Notes: generated from the letters alone by a model not told the origin. A DNA stretch of 64,000 bases from Scopulibacillus_A cellulosilyticus (GCF_042665295.1 NZ_JBHTCO010000004.1:1-64000); one strand, 5' to 3'. Positions 30,796-39,556 are shown, numbered from the stretch's first letter. Numbers and translations are program-made.

Positions 30796-32109
30796 ATGGG
30801 ATTGACAGCGTATGTCAATGCGACATTTTATACAATGAATCATGAAAGTGATGTTTTTGAAAACGGCATGATGATCGTTGAAGATCATAAAATCACGTAT
30901 ATTGGACCAAAAAATGAAGAGAAATTAAAAAGTGCAGAAAAAGTCATTGATTTAACCGGAAAATGGGTCATGCCCGGCCTCGTTAATGTTCACTCACATA
31001 TTGTTATGACAATTTTGCGGGGAATTGGCGATGACATGCTGCTCAAGCCATGGTTAGAAACAAGAATTTGGCCGCTTGAAGCACAGTTTAATACCGAAAT
31101 AGCACAAATCAGCACACAGCTTGGTATACTTGAAATGGTGAAGTCAGGAACAACAACATTTTCTGATATGTTTAACCCTAATGGCATTGATGTTGACGCG
31201 GTCATGCACACGATTGGCGAGACCGGTGTTCGCGGGGCGTTTTCATTTACTATCTTTAGCCTTGGTACGGAGGAAGATCAACGTAACAATTTAGATGGTG
31301 CTGAACGTTTCGCAAAAAATTATAAAACATTTGCAGACGGACGTCTCACAACAATGGTTGCTCCTCATAGTCCATATTCTTGTACACCAAAAGCATTAGA
31401 AGAAAGCGCCAGAATTGCTAAGGAAAATGGACTAATGGGACACATTCATGTTTCAGAAACCGAATATGAAGTAAAAGATATCCTAAATCGATATGGTGTG
31501 CGTCCTGTTGAACATGTCCGCCGATCCGGATTGTTTGATCAGCCAACGGTTATGGCTCATGGCGTTGTTCTTAATGATGAAGAACGGGAAATTATGAAAC
31601 AATATGACGTTAGGGTTGCACATAATCCGATTAGTAATTTGAAACTCGGATCAGGTGTGGCTGATGTCAGCAGGATGCTTGATGCCGGGATCAAAGTCGG
31701 TATCGCAACTGACGGTGTGGCGTCTAATAATAACTTTGATATGTTCGAAGAAACAAGAACAGCGGCTCTTTTGCAAAAGGGGACTTATAGAGATGCAACA
31801 AAGCTGACGGCTGAAACAGCATTGTCTATGGCAACCAGGAAAGGTGCTGAAGCCATTGGTATGGAACATACCGGCTCTCTGGAAGAGGGGAAATGTGCTG
31901 ACTTTATAACAATAGATGCGAAGGATAAGCCTCATCTTCAACCGCTGAGTGAAGCATATTCTCATCTGTTATATGCAGCCCGCGGCTCAGATGTCTCAGA
32001 TGTTTACATTAATGGTAAAGAAATTGTACGGGACGGCAGCTGCATAACGATGGACGAGGAAAAGATTATCTTTGAGGTTAATAGGCTGCAAAAGACATTG
32101 TCTTATTAA
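30796..32109 (+). CDS. mtaD: 5-methylthioadenosine/S-adenosylhomocysteine deaminase
   Basis: 437 residues, amidohydrolase (TIM-barrel) superfamily. Metal ligands in LVNVHSHIVMTILRG (HxH), GHIHVSETEYEV, MAHGVVLN and IATDGVASNNNFDM; the LLKPWLETRIWPLEAQF stretch is characteristic of the TrzN/MtaD branch. It deaminates MTA, SAH or related nucleosides in methionine salvage. ATG at 30796 follows TTGGAGG with 7-nt spacing. A TATAAT lies at 30757-30762, so it has its own promoter after the coaA terminator. Substrate range is inferred. Confidence 0.88.
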   Translation: MGLTAYVNATFYTMNHESDVFENGMMIVEDHKITYIGPKNEEKLKSAEKVIDLTGKWVMPGLVNVHSHIVMTILRGIGDDMLLKPWLETRIWPLEAQFNTEIAQISTQLGILEMVKSGTTTFSDMFNPNGIDVDAVMHTIGETGVRGAFSFTIFSLGTEEDQRNNLDGAERFAKNYKTFADGRLTTMVAPHSPYSCTPKALEESARIAKENGLMGHIHVSETEYEVKDILNRYGVRPVEHVRRSGLFDQPTVMAHGVVLNDEEREIMKQYDVRVAHNPISNLKLGSGVADVSRMLDAGIKVGIATDGVASNNNFDMFEETRTAALLQKGTYRDATKLTAETALSMATRKGAEAIGMEHTGSLEEGKCADFITIDAKDKPHLQPLSEAYSHLLYAARGSDVSDVYINGKEIVRDGSCITMDEEKIIFEVNRLQKTLSY

Positions 32110-32133
32110 AAGTTGTTCAAAAAATAGAGAAGC

Positions 32134-32170
32134 AGGAATGGCCATTTTGAAATAAACTGGTCATTCCTTT
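32134..32170 (+). terminator. rho-independent terminator
   Basis: AGGAATGGCCA at 32134-32144 pairs with TGGTCATTCCT at 32158-32168 (one G-T), then TTCAT. Confidence 0.7.
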
Positions 32171-32202
32171 CATATCTTTATATTGTAAATGGAGGACATT
32201 TT

Positions 32203-32298
32203 ATGCCAATTATTGTAAACTTCCTATTACTTTTATGCGTCATTCCGTTTGTTTTTATTATTGGAGTAATATTTAAAGAGATTAAAAAGAAAAAATAA
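32203..32298 (+). CDS. 31-aa single-span membrane peptide
   Basis: GGAGG with 7-nt spacing precedes ATG; the peptide MPIIVNFLLLLCVIPFVFII then GVIFKEIKKKK is one membrane helix with a basic tail. The layout resembles small membrane peptides such as type I toxins or regulatory subunits, but no antisense RNA promoter is obvious. An imperfect hairpin with a T-run around 32315-32360 follows. Too short for usual gene calling; the ribosome site makes translation likely. Confidence 0.6.
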   Translation: MPIIVNFLLLLCVIPFVFIIGVIFKEIKKKK

Positions 32299-32374
32299 TT
32301 GACATATGTAAAAAGACCTTCGTCAGTTATTTCAACGCAACTGTACGAAAGCCTTTTTTAAAAAAAAGATGAAA

Positions 32375-32391
32375 AAGGCAGATATTGCCTT
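32375..32391 (-). terminator. terminator of the YjcZ-type gene
   Basis: Minus strand AAGGCA-5 nt-TGCCTT (plus 32375-32380 and 32386-32391) followed by TTTC, just past the stop of the minus-strand gene. Confidence 0.6.
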
Positions 32392-32403
32392 AAAACAGTC
32401 AAT

Positions 32404-32622
32404 TTAGTACACGTAAGCTGTTCCAACGATGATAAGGAGGATGAAGAGGACGACGATAAGCGCGAATCCGGCACCTCCGCCATAACCGCATCCACATCCA
32501 TAACCGCCGCCGTAGCCATAACCACCGTATCCATAGCCGCCGTATCCGCATCCGCAACCATAACCGCCATATCCTCCATATCCTCCAGGGAAACCGTAAC
32601 CGCCTTTACCAAAGTGACCCAT
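32404..32622 (-). CDS. YjcZ-family sporulation protein, Gly/Tyr-rich, 72 aa
   Basis: Head of roughly 50 residues made of GGYGGYG and GCGCGYGG repeats, then the family helix GFALIVVLFILLIIVGTAYVY. The ATG at 32622 has AAAGGAG 9 nt upstream. The helix matches that of the 38-residue paralogue at 26946 while the head has been expanded by repeats. Family members are small membrane proteins made in sporulation. Upstream on the minus strand CATATGATA (32663-32655) could be a sigma-K -10. Confidence 0.9.
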   Translation of the reverse strand: MGHFGKGGYGFPGGYGGYGGYGCGCGYGGYGYGGYGYGGGYGCGCGYGGGAGFALIVVLFILLIIVGTAYVY

Positions 32623-33070
32623 TACAATCAACTCCTTTAAAAAGATACTGTATCATATGTCCCTGATACAAATGCTGAATAGAGCAAATATAACGGTTTT
32701 TAGTAAATGTGCGTATGCCTATATTGACCCAAACCTTTCCCGGGCAATATTTGACGGTTATCTTTTTCAATCGACAGGGCTGCTATTTTTGTTAATCTTA
32801 TTTATGGTTTGTAATTTTTTACAAAAAAGTAATTGTGATAATACGGATAATAGAAAGCGCTGCTATTAATTAAGAGAAATATTAATTCTAATGGATTCAT
32901 AGCTTATATTTGTAGATTTCCACTTCTCTCCTATTAGCTTGGCCCTCTCCTTTATCAACGGACTAGCATATATTTTTAATGAGGGTACAAAAATATTTTA
33001 TATATTTTATTTTATATCATCAGCTTCCTCTAGTTGTACCCTCAACCTTATATGCTTGGGAGCGATTCTT
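32623..33070. other. intergenic stretch between YjcZ and holin-like genes
   Basis: Contains the dyad TGTATCA (32650-32656)/TGATACA (32665-32671), overlapping the possible sporulation -10 of the YjcZ-type gene. A plus-strand frame at 32657-32869 (AYAYIDPNLSRAIFDG then a hydrophobic helix) looks somewhat protein-like but has no ribosome site; I leave it open. Nothing else is seen. Confidence 0.4.
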
Positions 33071-33322
33071 ATGGATGATTTATTATCCATTCATTTTGGG
33101 GTCTATGTGGCGTTAGCTTTTGTCCTATATGCCATCCATCAAGCAACGCGTATTCAAAATCGCTATATCCCGATCATAGCTCTCGGTTTAGGTGTTTTTC
33201 TTTCCTGGCTGCAGGCGGGTACGTTGAGTTATAGTGTTTTGTTAACGGGGATTAAATATGCTTTGTATGGTATTGGCACAGTGGCAACAATCAAATATCT
33301 ACTAAAGAAATTTGAGGAGTAG
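33071..33322 (+). CDS. holin-like small membrane protein, paralogue 2
   Basis: 83 residues from ATG 33071 with GGGAGC 7 nt upstream; the frame is open further back to 32939 but without a site. MDDLLSIHFGVYVALAFVLY, QATRIQNRYIPIIALGLGVF and LLTGIKYALYGIGTVATIKY align along the whole length with the 29348 gene, so the two arose by duplication. Hol44/phage_holin_5_2-like topology with three membrane segments. Not associated with lysis genes. Confidence 0.75.
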   Translation: MDDLLSIHFGVYVALAFVLYAIHQATRIQNRYIPIIALGLGVFLSWLQAGTLSYSVLLTGIKYALYGIGTVATIKYLLKKFEE

Positions 33323-33328
33323 CTGATA

Positions 33329-33360
33329 AGCAGAAGTCTTTTGGGACTTCTGCTATTTCT
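33329..33360 (+). terminator. rho-independent terminator
   Basis: AGCAGAAGTC at 33329-33338 and GACTTCTGCT at 33345-33354, then ATTTCTTT. Confidence 0.8.
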
Positions 33361-33369
33361 TTAATTGCA

Positions 33370-33398
33370 AAAACTATCCCTTTCAAAGAGATAGTTTT
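33370..33398. terminator. second hairpin after holin-like gene
   Basis: AAAACTATC at 33370-33378 and GATAGTTTT at 33390-33398, perfect 9-bp stem with T-run on plus. Back-to-back terminators insulate ilvA from upstream reading. Confidence 0.6.
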
Positions 33399-33645
33399 GT
33401 TAATTAATCAAACTTGCGAATGTCCGGTATTGATAGAACGATAATAACTGTTAATATAATGAGTCTGGATATTAGAGTGGTTGTAAGAATTAGGAAATGA
33501 TAATTAAGCGTTAATTCGGAATGATTATTTTATTCGTTCCGGATTTTCAAATGATAACAATAAAGGTTGTTTACAAATTTACCATTTAAATCAATATAAA
33601 TGTCAAAAGAGTAAAGAATAGATAAAAAAATAATAAAATTTAGTT

Positions 33646-33691
33646 TGGTAGCGCTTGCAATCCTTTTCAAAAAAAATCAATATGTTAAAAT
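33646..33691 (+). promoter_or_regulatory. cre-like CcpA site and promoter of ilvA
   Basis: TGGTAGCGCTTGCA (33646-33659) fits the near-palindromic cre consensus around GCGC. It is followed by TTTTCA (33664-33669), 16 bp, TAAAAT (33686-33691) as -35/-10. The site immediately upstream of -35 is the usual position for CcpA activation; overlap with other promoter elements could mean repression. The rest of 33399-33748 shows nothing else. Confidence 0.5.
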
Positions 33692-33748
33692 GTTTCATAA
33701 ATAACATTTGAACTGACTTTAAGTATCACATAAGAAAGGGATCTTAAC

Positions 33749-35008
33749 ATGACTAAACTACTAAGTAAAATTCACATCGAGGATATTATGATCGCCAATC
33801 AGACACTTAAAGATGTTGTCGTTAAGACACCATTGCAAAGAAATGATTTGCTGTCAAAACGATACGATTGCAACGTCTATTTAAAGAGAGAAGACTTGCA
33901 AGTAATCCGCTCATTTAAAATAAGAGGCGCATACAATATGATGAAAAGCCTGACTCCTGAAGAACTGCAAAAGGGTGTTGTTTGCGCAAGCGCTGGAAAT
34001 CATGCACAGGGGGTCGCCTATTCCTGTAAAATTCTCGGCGTTTATGGAAAGATATTCATGCCTTCAACGACCCCGAGACAAAAAGTTAATCAAGTTAAGT
34101 TTTTCGGGGAGCCGTTTGTTCAAGTCATTTTGACCGGGGACACATTTGATGACTCCTTCAAAGAGGCCATGAAAGTGTGTGAAGAAGAAAAGAGCACATT
34201 TATTCATCCTTTTGACAATTACCGGACAATTACAGGTCAAGGAACGGTTGGTGTTGAAATCATAAACGATATGGAAGACAGCATCGATTTCGTCTTCGTT
34301 CCTATCGGCGGGGGAGGATTGGCATCAGGTGTCGGTTCTTATATGAAAAGTATCTGCCCTGATACAAAAGTAGTCGGTATAGAACCGACGGGCGCCGCGG
34401 GAATGAAGCGGTCAATCGGGGAAGATAAGGTTGTAGAATTAAATAAGATCGATAAATTTGTTGATGGTTGTGCTGTTAAAAAAGTAGGGGATCTTACTTT
34501 TGATGTTTGCCGTGATGTTCTCGATGATGTTATCGTTGTTCCTGAAGGCAAAGTTTGTACAACAATTCTAGATTTATATAACGAGAACGCCATTATTGCC
34601 GAGCCTTCAGGGGCATTGCCGATCGCAGCGTTAGATTATTATAAGGATGAAATTAAAGGTAAGAATGTTGTTTGTGTCGTAAGCGGAGGAAATAATGATA
34701 TCGATCGCATGCAAGAAATTAAAGAACGCTCCCTTATGCACGAAGGGCTCAAACATTATTTTATTGTGCAGTTTCCGCAGCGTGCCGGCGCATTGCGAAG
34801 TTTCATAACTCAAGTGCTGGGCGCGGAAGATGATATTACACACTTCGAATATACAAAGAAAAATGATCGTGACAAAGGTCCCGTTCTTGTTGGCATTGAA
34901 TTAAAACATAAAGAAGATTATGCGCCGCTAATCCAGCGTATGGAGGAAAACGGGTTTTCCTATATGGAAATTAATAAAGATCAGAAATTGTTTAATTTAT
35001 TAATTTAA
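33749..35008 (+). CDS. ilvA: threonine ammonia-lyase (threonine deaminase)
   Basis: 419 residues. PLP-lysine motif VIRSFKIRGAYNMMK (Lys about 58), substrate loop ASAGNHAQGVAYSC, PLP-phosphate loop VPIGGGGLASGVG, and a C-terminal single ACT-like domain (HYFIVQFPQRAGALRSFITQ to the end) as in the short B. subtilis IlvA. It converts threonine to 2-oxobutanoate for isoleucine. Standing alone, away from other ilv genes, and with a single regulatory domain. AAGAAAGGGAT precedes ATG. Confidence 0.95.
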   Translation: MTKLLSKIHIEDIMIANQTLKDVVVKTPLQRNDLLSKRYDCNVYLKREDLQVIRSFKIRGAYNMMKSLTPEELQKGVVCASAGNHAQGVAYSCKILGVYGKIFMPSTTPRQKVNQVKFFGEPFVQVILTGDTFDDSFKEAMKVCEEEKSTFIHPFDNYRTITGQGTVGVEIINDMEDSIDFVFVPIGGGGLASGVGSYMKSICPDTKVVGIEPTGAAGMKRSIGEDKVVELNKIDKFVDGCAVKKVGDLTFDVCRDVLDDVIVVPEGKVCTTILDLYNENAIIAEPSGALPIAALDYYKDEIKGKNVVCVVSGGNNDIDRMQEIKERSLMHEGLKHYFIVQFPQRAGALRSFITQVLGAEDDITHFEYTKKNDRDKGPVLVGIELKHKEDYAPLIQRMEENGFSYMEINKDQKLFNLLI

Positions 35009-35030
35009 AAGTTTTTTAGATTAAATTCGG

Positions 35031-35069
35031 GAACAGACGGTTAGTTAAACTGCCGTCTGTTCATTTTTT
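35031..35069 (+). terminator. rho-independent terminator
   Basis: GAACAGACGG at 35031-35040 and CCGTCTGTTC at 35053-35062, then ATTTTTTT. Ends ilvA. Confidence 0.9.
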
Positions 35070-35189
35070 TGTTTAATAGTATAACTGCCATTTCTAATTC
35101 TATTGCTATTAAGCGTCATTTCGATTAGAATTTAATCTGTTGCTTACGAATGTAAAATTTATCAATTATATAATGAGAGGGGGATATCT

Positions 35190-36695
35190 ATGGGGAAAAC
35201 AAATAAAAATGTTGTTATGATCGGCCTAATGATTGGGACCTTTTTAACGGCTATAGAGGGAACAGTCGTCAGTACGGCAATGCCGAAAATTGTAAGTGAT
35301 TTGCACGGCATTCAGTTAATGAACTGGGTCTTTTCTATTTATCTATTAGTTTCTGCTGTTACTACACCGATATTTGGAAAGTTATCGGATTTATTCGGGC
35401 GGAAAATTATTTTTAATATCGGTGTCATTTTGTTTTTAATAGGCTCTATTTTATGCGGCATCTCACATTCGATGGGGCAGCTGATTTTCTTTAGAGCGAT
35501 TCAGGGTATCGGTGCAGGCTCAATCATGCCGGTCAGTACAACGATCATTGGTGATATTTTCCCGCCAAAGAAACGTGCAGGAATGCTTGGGTTAATCAGT
35601 ATGATGTGGGGCATAGCCGGTGTAGCCGGGCCGCTGGTCGGAGGTTTTTTTGTTGACCAGATTTCCTGGCATTGGATATTCTTTATTAATATTCCCTTTG
35701 GCATTATCACGATGTTGATGGTCAGTTTCGGATTAAAAGAGACACTTGAAAAGGAAAAGAAAAGTATCGATTATTTGGGAGCAGTGACATTTGCCATCAG
35801 CATTTTTTCACTCTTATACGCCCTGCAAAAGGCCGGTGAAGACAGACAATGGATGACGCCTGGGATGATTAGTTTATATGTCATCTTTATTGTTTTTCTC
35901 GGATTGTTTTTACTTGTAGAAAAAAAGGTGAAAGATCCCATTATCCCTTTAGAATTGTTTCGTAAACGGATCATTACTGTTGCCAATTTGATTGCATTTT
36001 TGGTAAGTGCAGTTCTTATGGGATTAAATGTATATATGCCAATGTGGGTTCAAGGTATCCTCGGCTATAGCGCTACAAACTCGGGATTTGTTTTAACACC
36101 GATGTCGATTACTTGGATCGCGGGTTCTTTTTTATGCAGCCGGCTGCTGATAACCCGCGGGGCAACGTTTATCTCTATATTAGGGACAGCTATTATTATT
36201 ATTAGCTCATTATGGTTTACAATGCTGACAGTGTCTAGTTCACAAATCCAATTTTATTTAATTACAGCGATTGAAGGCATAGGCTGCGGATTGCTTATTA
36301 CACTCTGTACGGTTTGTGTTCAAGCTTCAGTGAATTGGAAAATGCGCGGTGCCTCTACGGCTTCTAATATGTTTTTCCGTAACTTAGGGCAAACGGTCGG
36401 CGTTGCCATTATGGGGACATATTTTAATTCAATGATTAACGCCAGTGTCAGCTCACATAATCATTCGCATAGTGAAAAGCTGAGTGTCGGCCAGCTTAAT
36501 GAGCTGATTAATCCCCAAGATGCCGTCAAGCTGACGGGTTCTGTTGTCCATTCGTTAAAAGAAATACTAGTATCGGCCATTCATGACATTTTTGTTTTTG
36601 TTTTGATTTTATCAATCGCAGCATTGATCGTTTCTATCTTTTTACCAAAATTAGAATCGGAATCACAGCAAGAGAAGAAAAGAATGGTAAATTAA
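35190..36695 (+). CDS. MFS transporter, DHA2 (EmrB/QacA) type
   Basis: 501 residues, about 14 membrane helices. N-terminal ALDxTIVNVALP-equivalent AIEGTVVSTAMPKIVSDL, motif A GKLSDLFGRKIIF, and motif C region LGLISMMWGIAGVAGPLVGG identify a proton-coupled exporter of the DHA2 family. A His-rich loop (SSHNHSHSEK, about 410) lies late in the protein. Ribosome site AGAGGGGG. No adjacent regulator; substrate unknown. Confidence 0.9.
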   Translation: MGKTNKNVVMIGLMIGTFLTAIEGTVVSTAMPKIVSDLHGIQLMNWVFSIYLLVSAVTTPIFGKLSDLFGRKIIFNIGVILFLIGSILCGISHSMGQLIFFRAIQGIGAGSIMPVSTTIIGDIFPPKKRAGMLGLISMMWGIAGVAGPLVGGFFVDQISWHWIFFINIPFGIITMLMVSFGLKETLEKEKKSIDYLGAVTFAISIFSLLYALQKAGEDRQWMTPGMISLYVIFIVFLGLFLLVEKKVKDPIIPLELFRKRIITVANLIAFLVSAVLMGLNVYMPMWVQGILGYSATNSGFVLTPMSITWIAGSFLCSRLLITRGATFISILGTAIIIISSLWFTMLTVSSSQIQFYLITAIEGIGCGLLITLCTVCVQASVNWKMRGASTASNMFFRNLGQTVGVAIMGTYFNSMINASVSSHNHSHSEKLSVGQLNELINPQDAVKLTGSVVHSLKEILVSAIHDIFVFVLILSIAALIVSIFLPKLESESQQEKKRMVN

Positions 36696-36722
36696 AAGAC
36701 GTCTTGTAAAGGCGTCTTTTTA
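36694..36722 (+). terminator. rho-independent terminator
   Basis: AAAAGACG at 36694-36701 and CGTCTTTT at 36713-36720, then TT. Ends the DHA2 exporter. Confidence 0.75.
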
Positions 36723-36785
36723 AATAATTTATACTTGTTTTATGAATTAAACGGCTTTTCGTCATTGCATATATGAATTGTAATG

Positions 36786-37109
36786 TTAAATAAAAAATCT
36801 AACTATAGCCATTAAGATGACACCTATAATGACTGTGGCTGATAAACTTTTCGTCCGTATAGCGACTATTAGGGTCGGTATGATAACGATGATGACTGTC
36901 CAGTCAATTTTTATTGAATGATTCGTTTCAATAATAAAGCTGTCAACAACAAGTGCGGTCAGAATACAAATGGGTACATATGACAGCCATTTTAATACAG
37001 GTTCAGGTAAATTAACATTTCGAACGACTAAAAATGGAATGATGCGCGGAATGACCGTTACTAATGTACACCCCAGTATTAAAAGTAAAATTGAAAAATG
37101 GATACTCAT
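36786..37109 (-). CDS. azlD: branched-chain amino acid exporter subunit AzlD
   Basis: 107 residues with four hydrophobic helices, containing TVIPRIIPFLVVRNVNLPEP near the N-terminus, typical of AzlD. The ATG overlaps the azlC stop by 4 nt (ATGA), showing translational coupling. AzlC and AzlD together export branched-chain amino acids or analogues such as 4-azaleucine. Confidence 0.9.
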   Translation of the reverse strand: MSIHFSILLLILGCTLVTVIPRIIPFLVVRNVNLPEPVLKWLSYVPICILTALVVDSFIIETNHSIKIDWTVIIVIIPTLIVAIRTKSLSATVIIGVILMAIVRFFI

Positions 37110-37831
37110 TTATCTGTCACCACCCCAATTGTTGCTACAATTAATGTTGACAGGATAACAGCTAAATGGGAAGGAACAAAAAGGGAAAATATAATCATAG
37201 CAACGATCATATAAGCGATTAAAGATAAGTAATGCTTTATTTTAGATGATTTAATACTTTGTAATTGTAAGATTAGCAGTGCCGCAAACATGGCTGTTAC
37301 AGCAAAATCAAGACCAAAAACTTTTGGATCAGGAATCCAGTTACCGCATACAGCTCCAATGACACAAGAAACAACCCAAATAATATATGAAGAAACATTT
37401 ATACCATTCATCCAATGATCATTTATATTTTCGCCTTTGACGATTTTATTCATGGCAAGACCAAATGACTCATCTGTAACGAATATCCCGATACCTAAAT
37501 TTTTTACTAAAGAATATTTTGTAAAATAAGGCGCGATCGTTGCACTTAGCAGAAAGTTTCGTAAGTTCACAATAAAAGTTGTTAATATAATGGCCATTGC
37601 GGGACTGTGGGCCGCAAGCAATGCACAAATAATGAATTGCGATGCACCTGCATAAACGAGTCCTGATAATAAAGCTATCTCTACTATACTCAGCTTTGAA
37701 GATACCCCAACTATCCCGGCAGCAAAGCCAATGCTGATATATCCTAACCATGTCGGTATGCAATCTTTGACCCCTTGTTTAAAGGTAAGAAGTTTTTCAT
37801 TTGAATGGACCAACTCCTTTTCTGTAATCAC
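37106..37831 (-). CDS. azlC: branched-chain amino acid exporter subunit AzlC
   Basis: 241 residues, LIV-E family: CIPTWLGYISIGFAAGIVGV, LVYAGASQFIICALLAAHSP, VNLRNFLLSATIAPYF, FVTDESFGLAMN. GTG start with AGGAGGGG upstream. Divergent from a cupin-type XRE regulator with about 100 nt of repeat-containing spacer, rather than the Lrp-type AzlB of B. subtilis. Confidence 0.92.
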   Translation of the reverse strand: MITEKELVHSNEKLLTFKQGVKDCIPTWLGYISIGFAAGIVGVSSKLSIVEIALLSGLVYAGASQFIICALLAAHSPAMAIILTTFIVNLRNFLLSATIAPYFTKYSLVKNLGIGIFVTDESFGLAMNKIVKGENINDHWMNGINVSSYIIWVVSCVIGAVCGNWIPDPKVFGLDFAVTAMFAALLILQLQSIKSSKIKHYLSLIAYMIVAMIIFSLFVPSHLAVILSTLIVATIGVVTDK

Positions 37832-37862
37832 GATTCTCCCCTCCTGTTGTATGTTATGTTAT

Positions 37863-37899
37863 ACAATTGTTTGTTATAGTGTACAATAATTGTGTTATA
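37863..37899. promoter_or_regulatory. tandem repeats in divergent promoter region
   Basis: ACAATTGTTTGTTATA (37863-37878) and ACAATAATTGTGTTATA (37883-37899) are imperfect direct repeats, each holding an ACAAT/ATTGT dyad, between azlC and the regulator. A TATAAT at 37896-37901 would start the regulator. Likely operator for the XRE/cupin protein on both genes (inference). Confidence 0.5.
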
Positions 37900-37930
37900 A
37901 TAACAATAATAAATTTTTAAGGAGGACGGA

Positions 37931-38479
37931 ATGGATCCTATACAAGAGATTATCGCGAATAATCTAATACATATAAGAAAAAGCAGGGGGCTAAGTTTAG
38001 ATAAAGTATCCGAATTAACGGGGGTAAGCAAAGCAATGCTGGCTCAAATTGAAAAGGGCAGATCAAATCCAACAGTCTCAACCCTGTGGAAAATTGCAAA
38101 CGGCCTCCAAGTCTCCTTTTCATCATTTATGAAAGAGGATAAACCAAAGGTAACTAAAATAAATATTGAAGAATTATCTCCTGTGATTGATGCTGATGGA
38201 AATTATCTTGTATATTCTGTTTTTCCATATCATACTGAAAAAAAGTTTGAAATTTACTTTGTAACTCTTAATCCCGGTTTTGCTCATACATCAGAAGGTC
38301 ATTTAGGTGAAGAGTACATACTCATCAAAGAAGGCGAATTAAAGGTTGAGTTTAAGGGAGAGGAACATATTTTGAGGTCGGGAGATGCCATGCATTTTAC
38401 ACCAACTGTGCAGCACTATTATACGAATTCCTCAGATGAATTGGTAAGCTTTTTCATGCTAATCTATTATCCGGAATGA
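37931..38479 (+). CDS. XRE-family regulator with C-terminal cupin
   Basis: 182 residues. N-terminal HTH LSLDKVSELTGVSKAMLAQI then EKGRSNPTVSTLWKIANGL; C-terminal cupin_2 barrel (GHLGEEYILIKEGELKVEFK, SGDAMHFTPTVQHYYTN). Such PuuR-like regulators bind small ligands such as amino acids in the barrel. Divergent position and shared repeats imply control of azlCD. Strong TAAGGAGG site. Confidence 0.9.
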   Translation: MDPIQEIIANNLIHIRKSRGLSLDKVSELTGVSKAMLAQIEKGRSNPTVSTLWKIANGLQVSFSSFMKEDKPKVTKINIEELSPVIDADGNYLVYSVFPYHTEKKFEIYFVTLNPGFAHTSEGHLGEEYILIKEGELKVEFKGEEHILRSGDAMHFTPTVQHYYTNSSDELVSFFMLIYYPE

Positions 38480-38487
38480 TGTTTTTT

Positions 38488-38513
38488 AAGGGAAAGAAAA
38501 CCTTCTTTCCCTT
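38488..38513. terminator. bidirectional terminator
   Basis: AAGGGAAAGAA at 38488-38498 and TTCTTTCCCTT at 38503-38513, 4-nt loop. Shared by the regulator and the convergent reductase gene. Confidence 0.85.
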
Positions 38514-38523
38514 TAAGAATGAC

Positions 38524-39428
38524 TTAAGGTACTTCATGCCCCATTGAGCTATGCAGAATCTCAAACCATTGATCCAATGTTAAGGAGTGATTTAATGCTT
38601 TTGTTGCCGATTCAATTCTGGTTCGTTTTCCGGAACCGACAATTGGCATAATTTTAGCTGGGTGGTTTAACAGCCAGGCATACAAAACTTCATCAATACC
38701 ATCAGCATCAATATCCTTTGCGATTTTAGATAAAGTGTATCCCGGAGCCGGATAGCCTTATCATCTTGAGCTGAGAAAATTTGTCCGCCGGCTAACGGGG
38801 ACCAAGCCATTGGCGGGATCCGTTTTTCTTGACAGAGATTTAAAGTACCATCCTCAAAGTTCTCTAGATGATAGGCGGATAATTCAATTTGATTAGTTAC
38901 CAGATCAAAATCTAAATAAGATTGAAGCATATTGTATTGGTCGCACTTAAAGTTAGAAACGCCAAAATAGCGGACTTTTCCTTGGTTTTTAAGCTGAGTA
39001 AATGCTTCAGACACTTGTTCTGGATCCATAAAAGGATCAGGGCGATGAATAAGCAGAACATCAATATAATCTGTATGTAAATTTTTAAGAGATTGCTCAA
39101 CTGATTTTACAATATGGTGTTTGGAAGTATTGTAATGATGTGACTTGTGTTCCGGGCGATTTTCCGATTCGATAACAATCCCGCATTTTGTTACAATTTC
39201 CATCTTTTTACGCAGTTCAGGCTTTAAAGATAACGCATCTCCAAACAATTTTTCACAAGTGTAGCCGCCATAAATATCCGCATGATCAAAAGTCGTTATG
39301 CCTTGTTCAAGGCAAAATTCAATAAGCGACAGCGTCTCTTCCTTTGATTGTTTCCAATCTGCCAAACGCCACAACCCGTGAATAATTCTTGAGAAAGTTA
39401 AGTCATCGGCCAGCTGTATTCTTTCCAT
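38524..39428 (-). pseudogene. aldo/keto reductase, frameshifted near the end
   Basis: From ATG 39428 (GGAGC upstream) the frame encodes MERIQLADDLTFSRIIHGLW, catalytic DHADIYGGY (Asp/Tyr) and a distal Lys/His pair (TKCGIV; DVLLIHRPDP) of the YdhF-type AKR. At about 38731-38740 a base is missing: the remainder KIAKDIDADGIDEVLYAWLL ... SSMGHEVP continues in another frame to TAA at 38524. Repair gives 301 residues, normal length. In the present frame translation ends early after a short aberrant tail, removing the cofactor-binding end (GSGKRTRIESA). Confidence 0.85.
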
Positions 39429-39528
39429 AACTATTGCTCCTTTCTTTTGCTTAATTAGGTTAATTAGGTTAATCATATCTAAATAAATTAATCTTATAAA
39501 GTACTTAGCTCATAAATTTACGATTAAA

Positions 39529-39556
39529 AAAATAGACGGCTTTAACCGTCTATTTT
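39529..39556. terminator. bidirectional terminator
   Basis: AAAATAGACGG at 39529-39539 and CCGTCTATTTT at 39546-39556 with 6-nt loop. No intact gene reads into it from either side now, which fits gene loss around it. Confidence 0.75.

Noticed and set aside
32358..32612. 84-codon minus-strand frame rich in Met/Asp/Ala
   Set aside because: Out-of-frame reading of the YjcZ Gly-rich gene.
32657..32869. 70-codon plus-strand frame with AYAYIDP and a hydrophobic helix
   Set aside because: Protein-like in places but no ribosome site and overlaps the promoter region of the YjcZ-type gene; left undecided.
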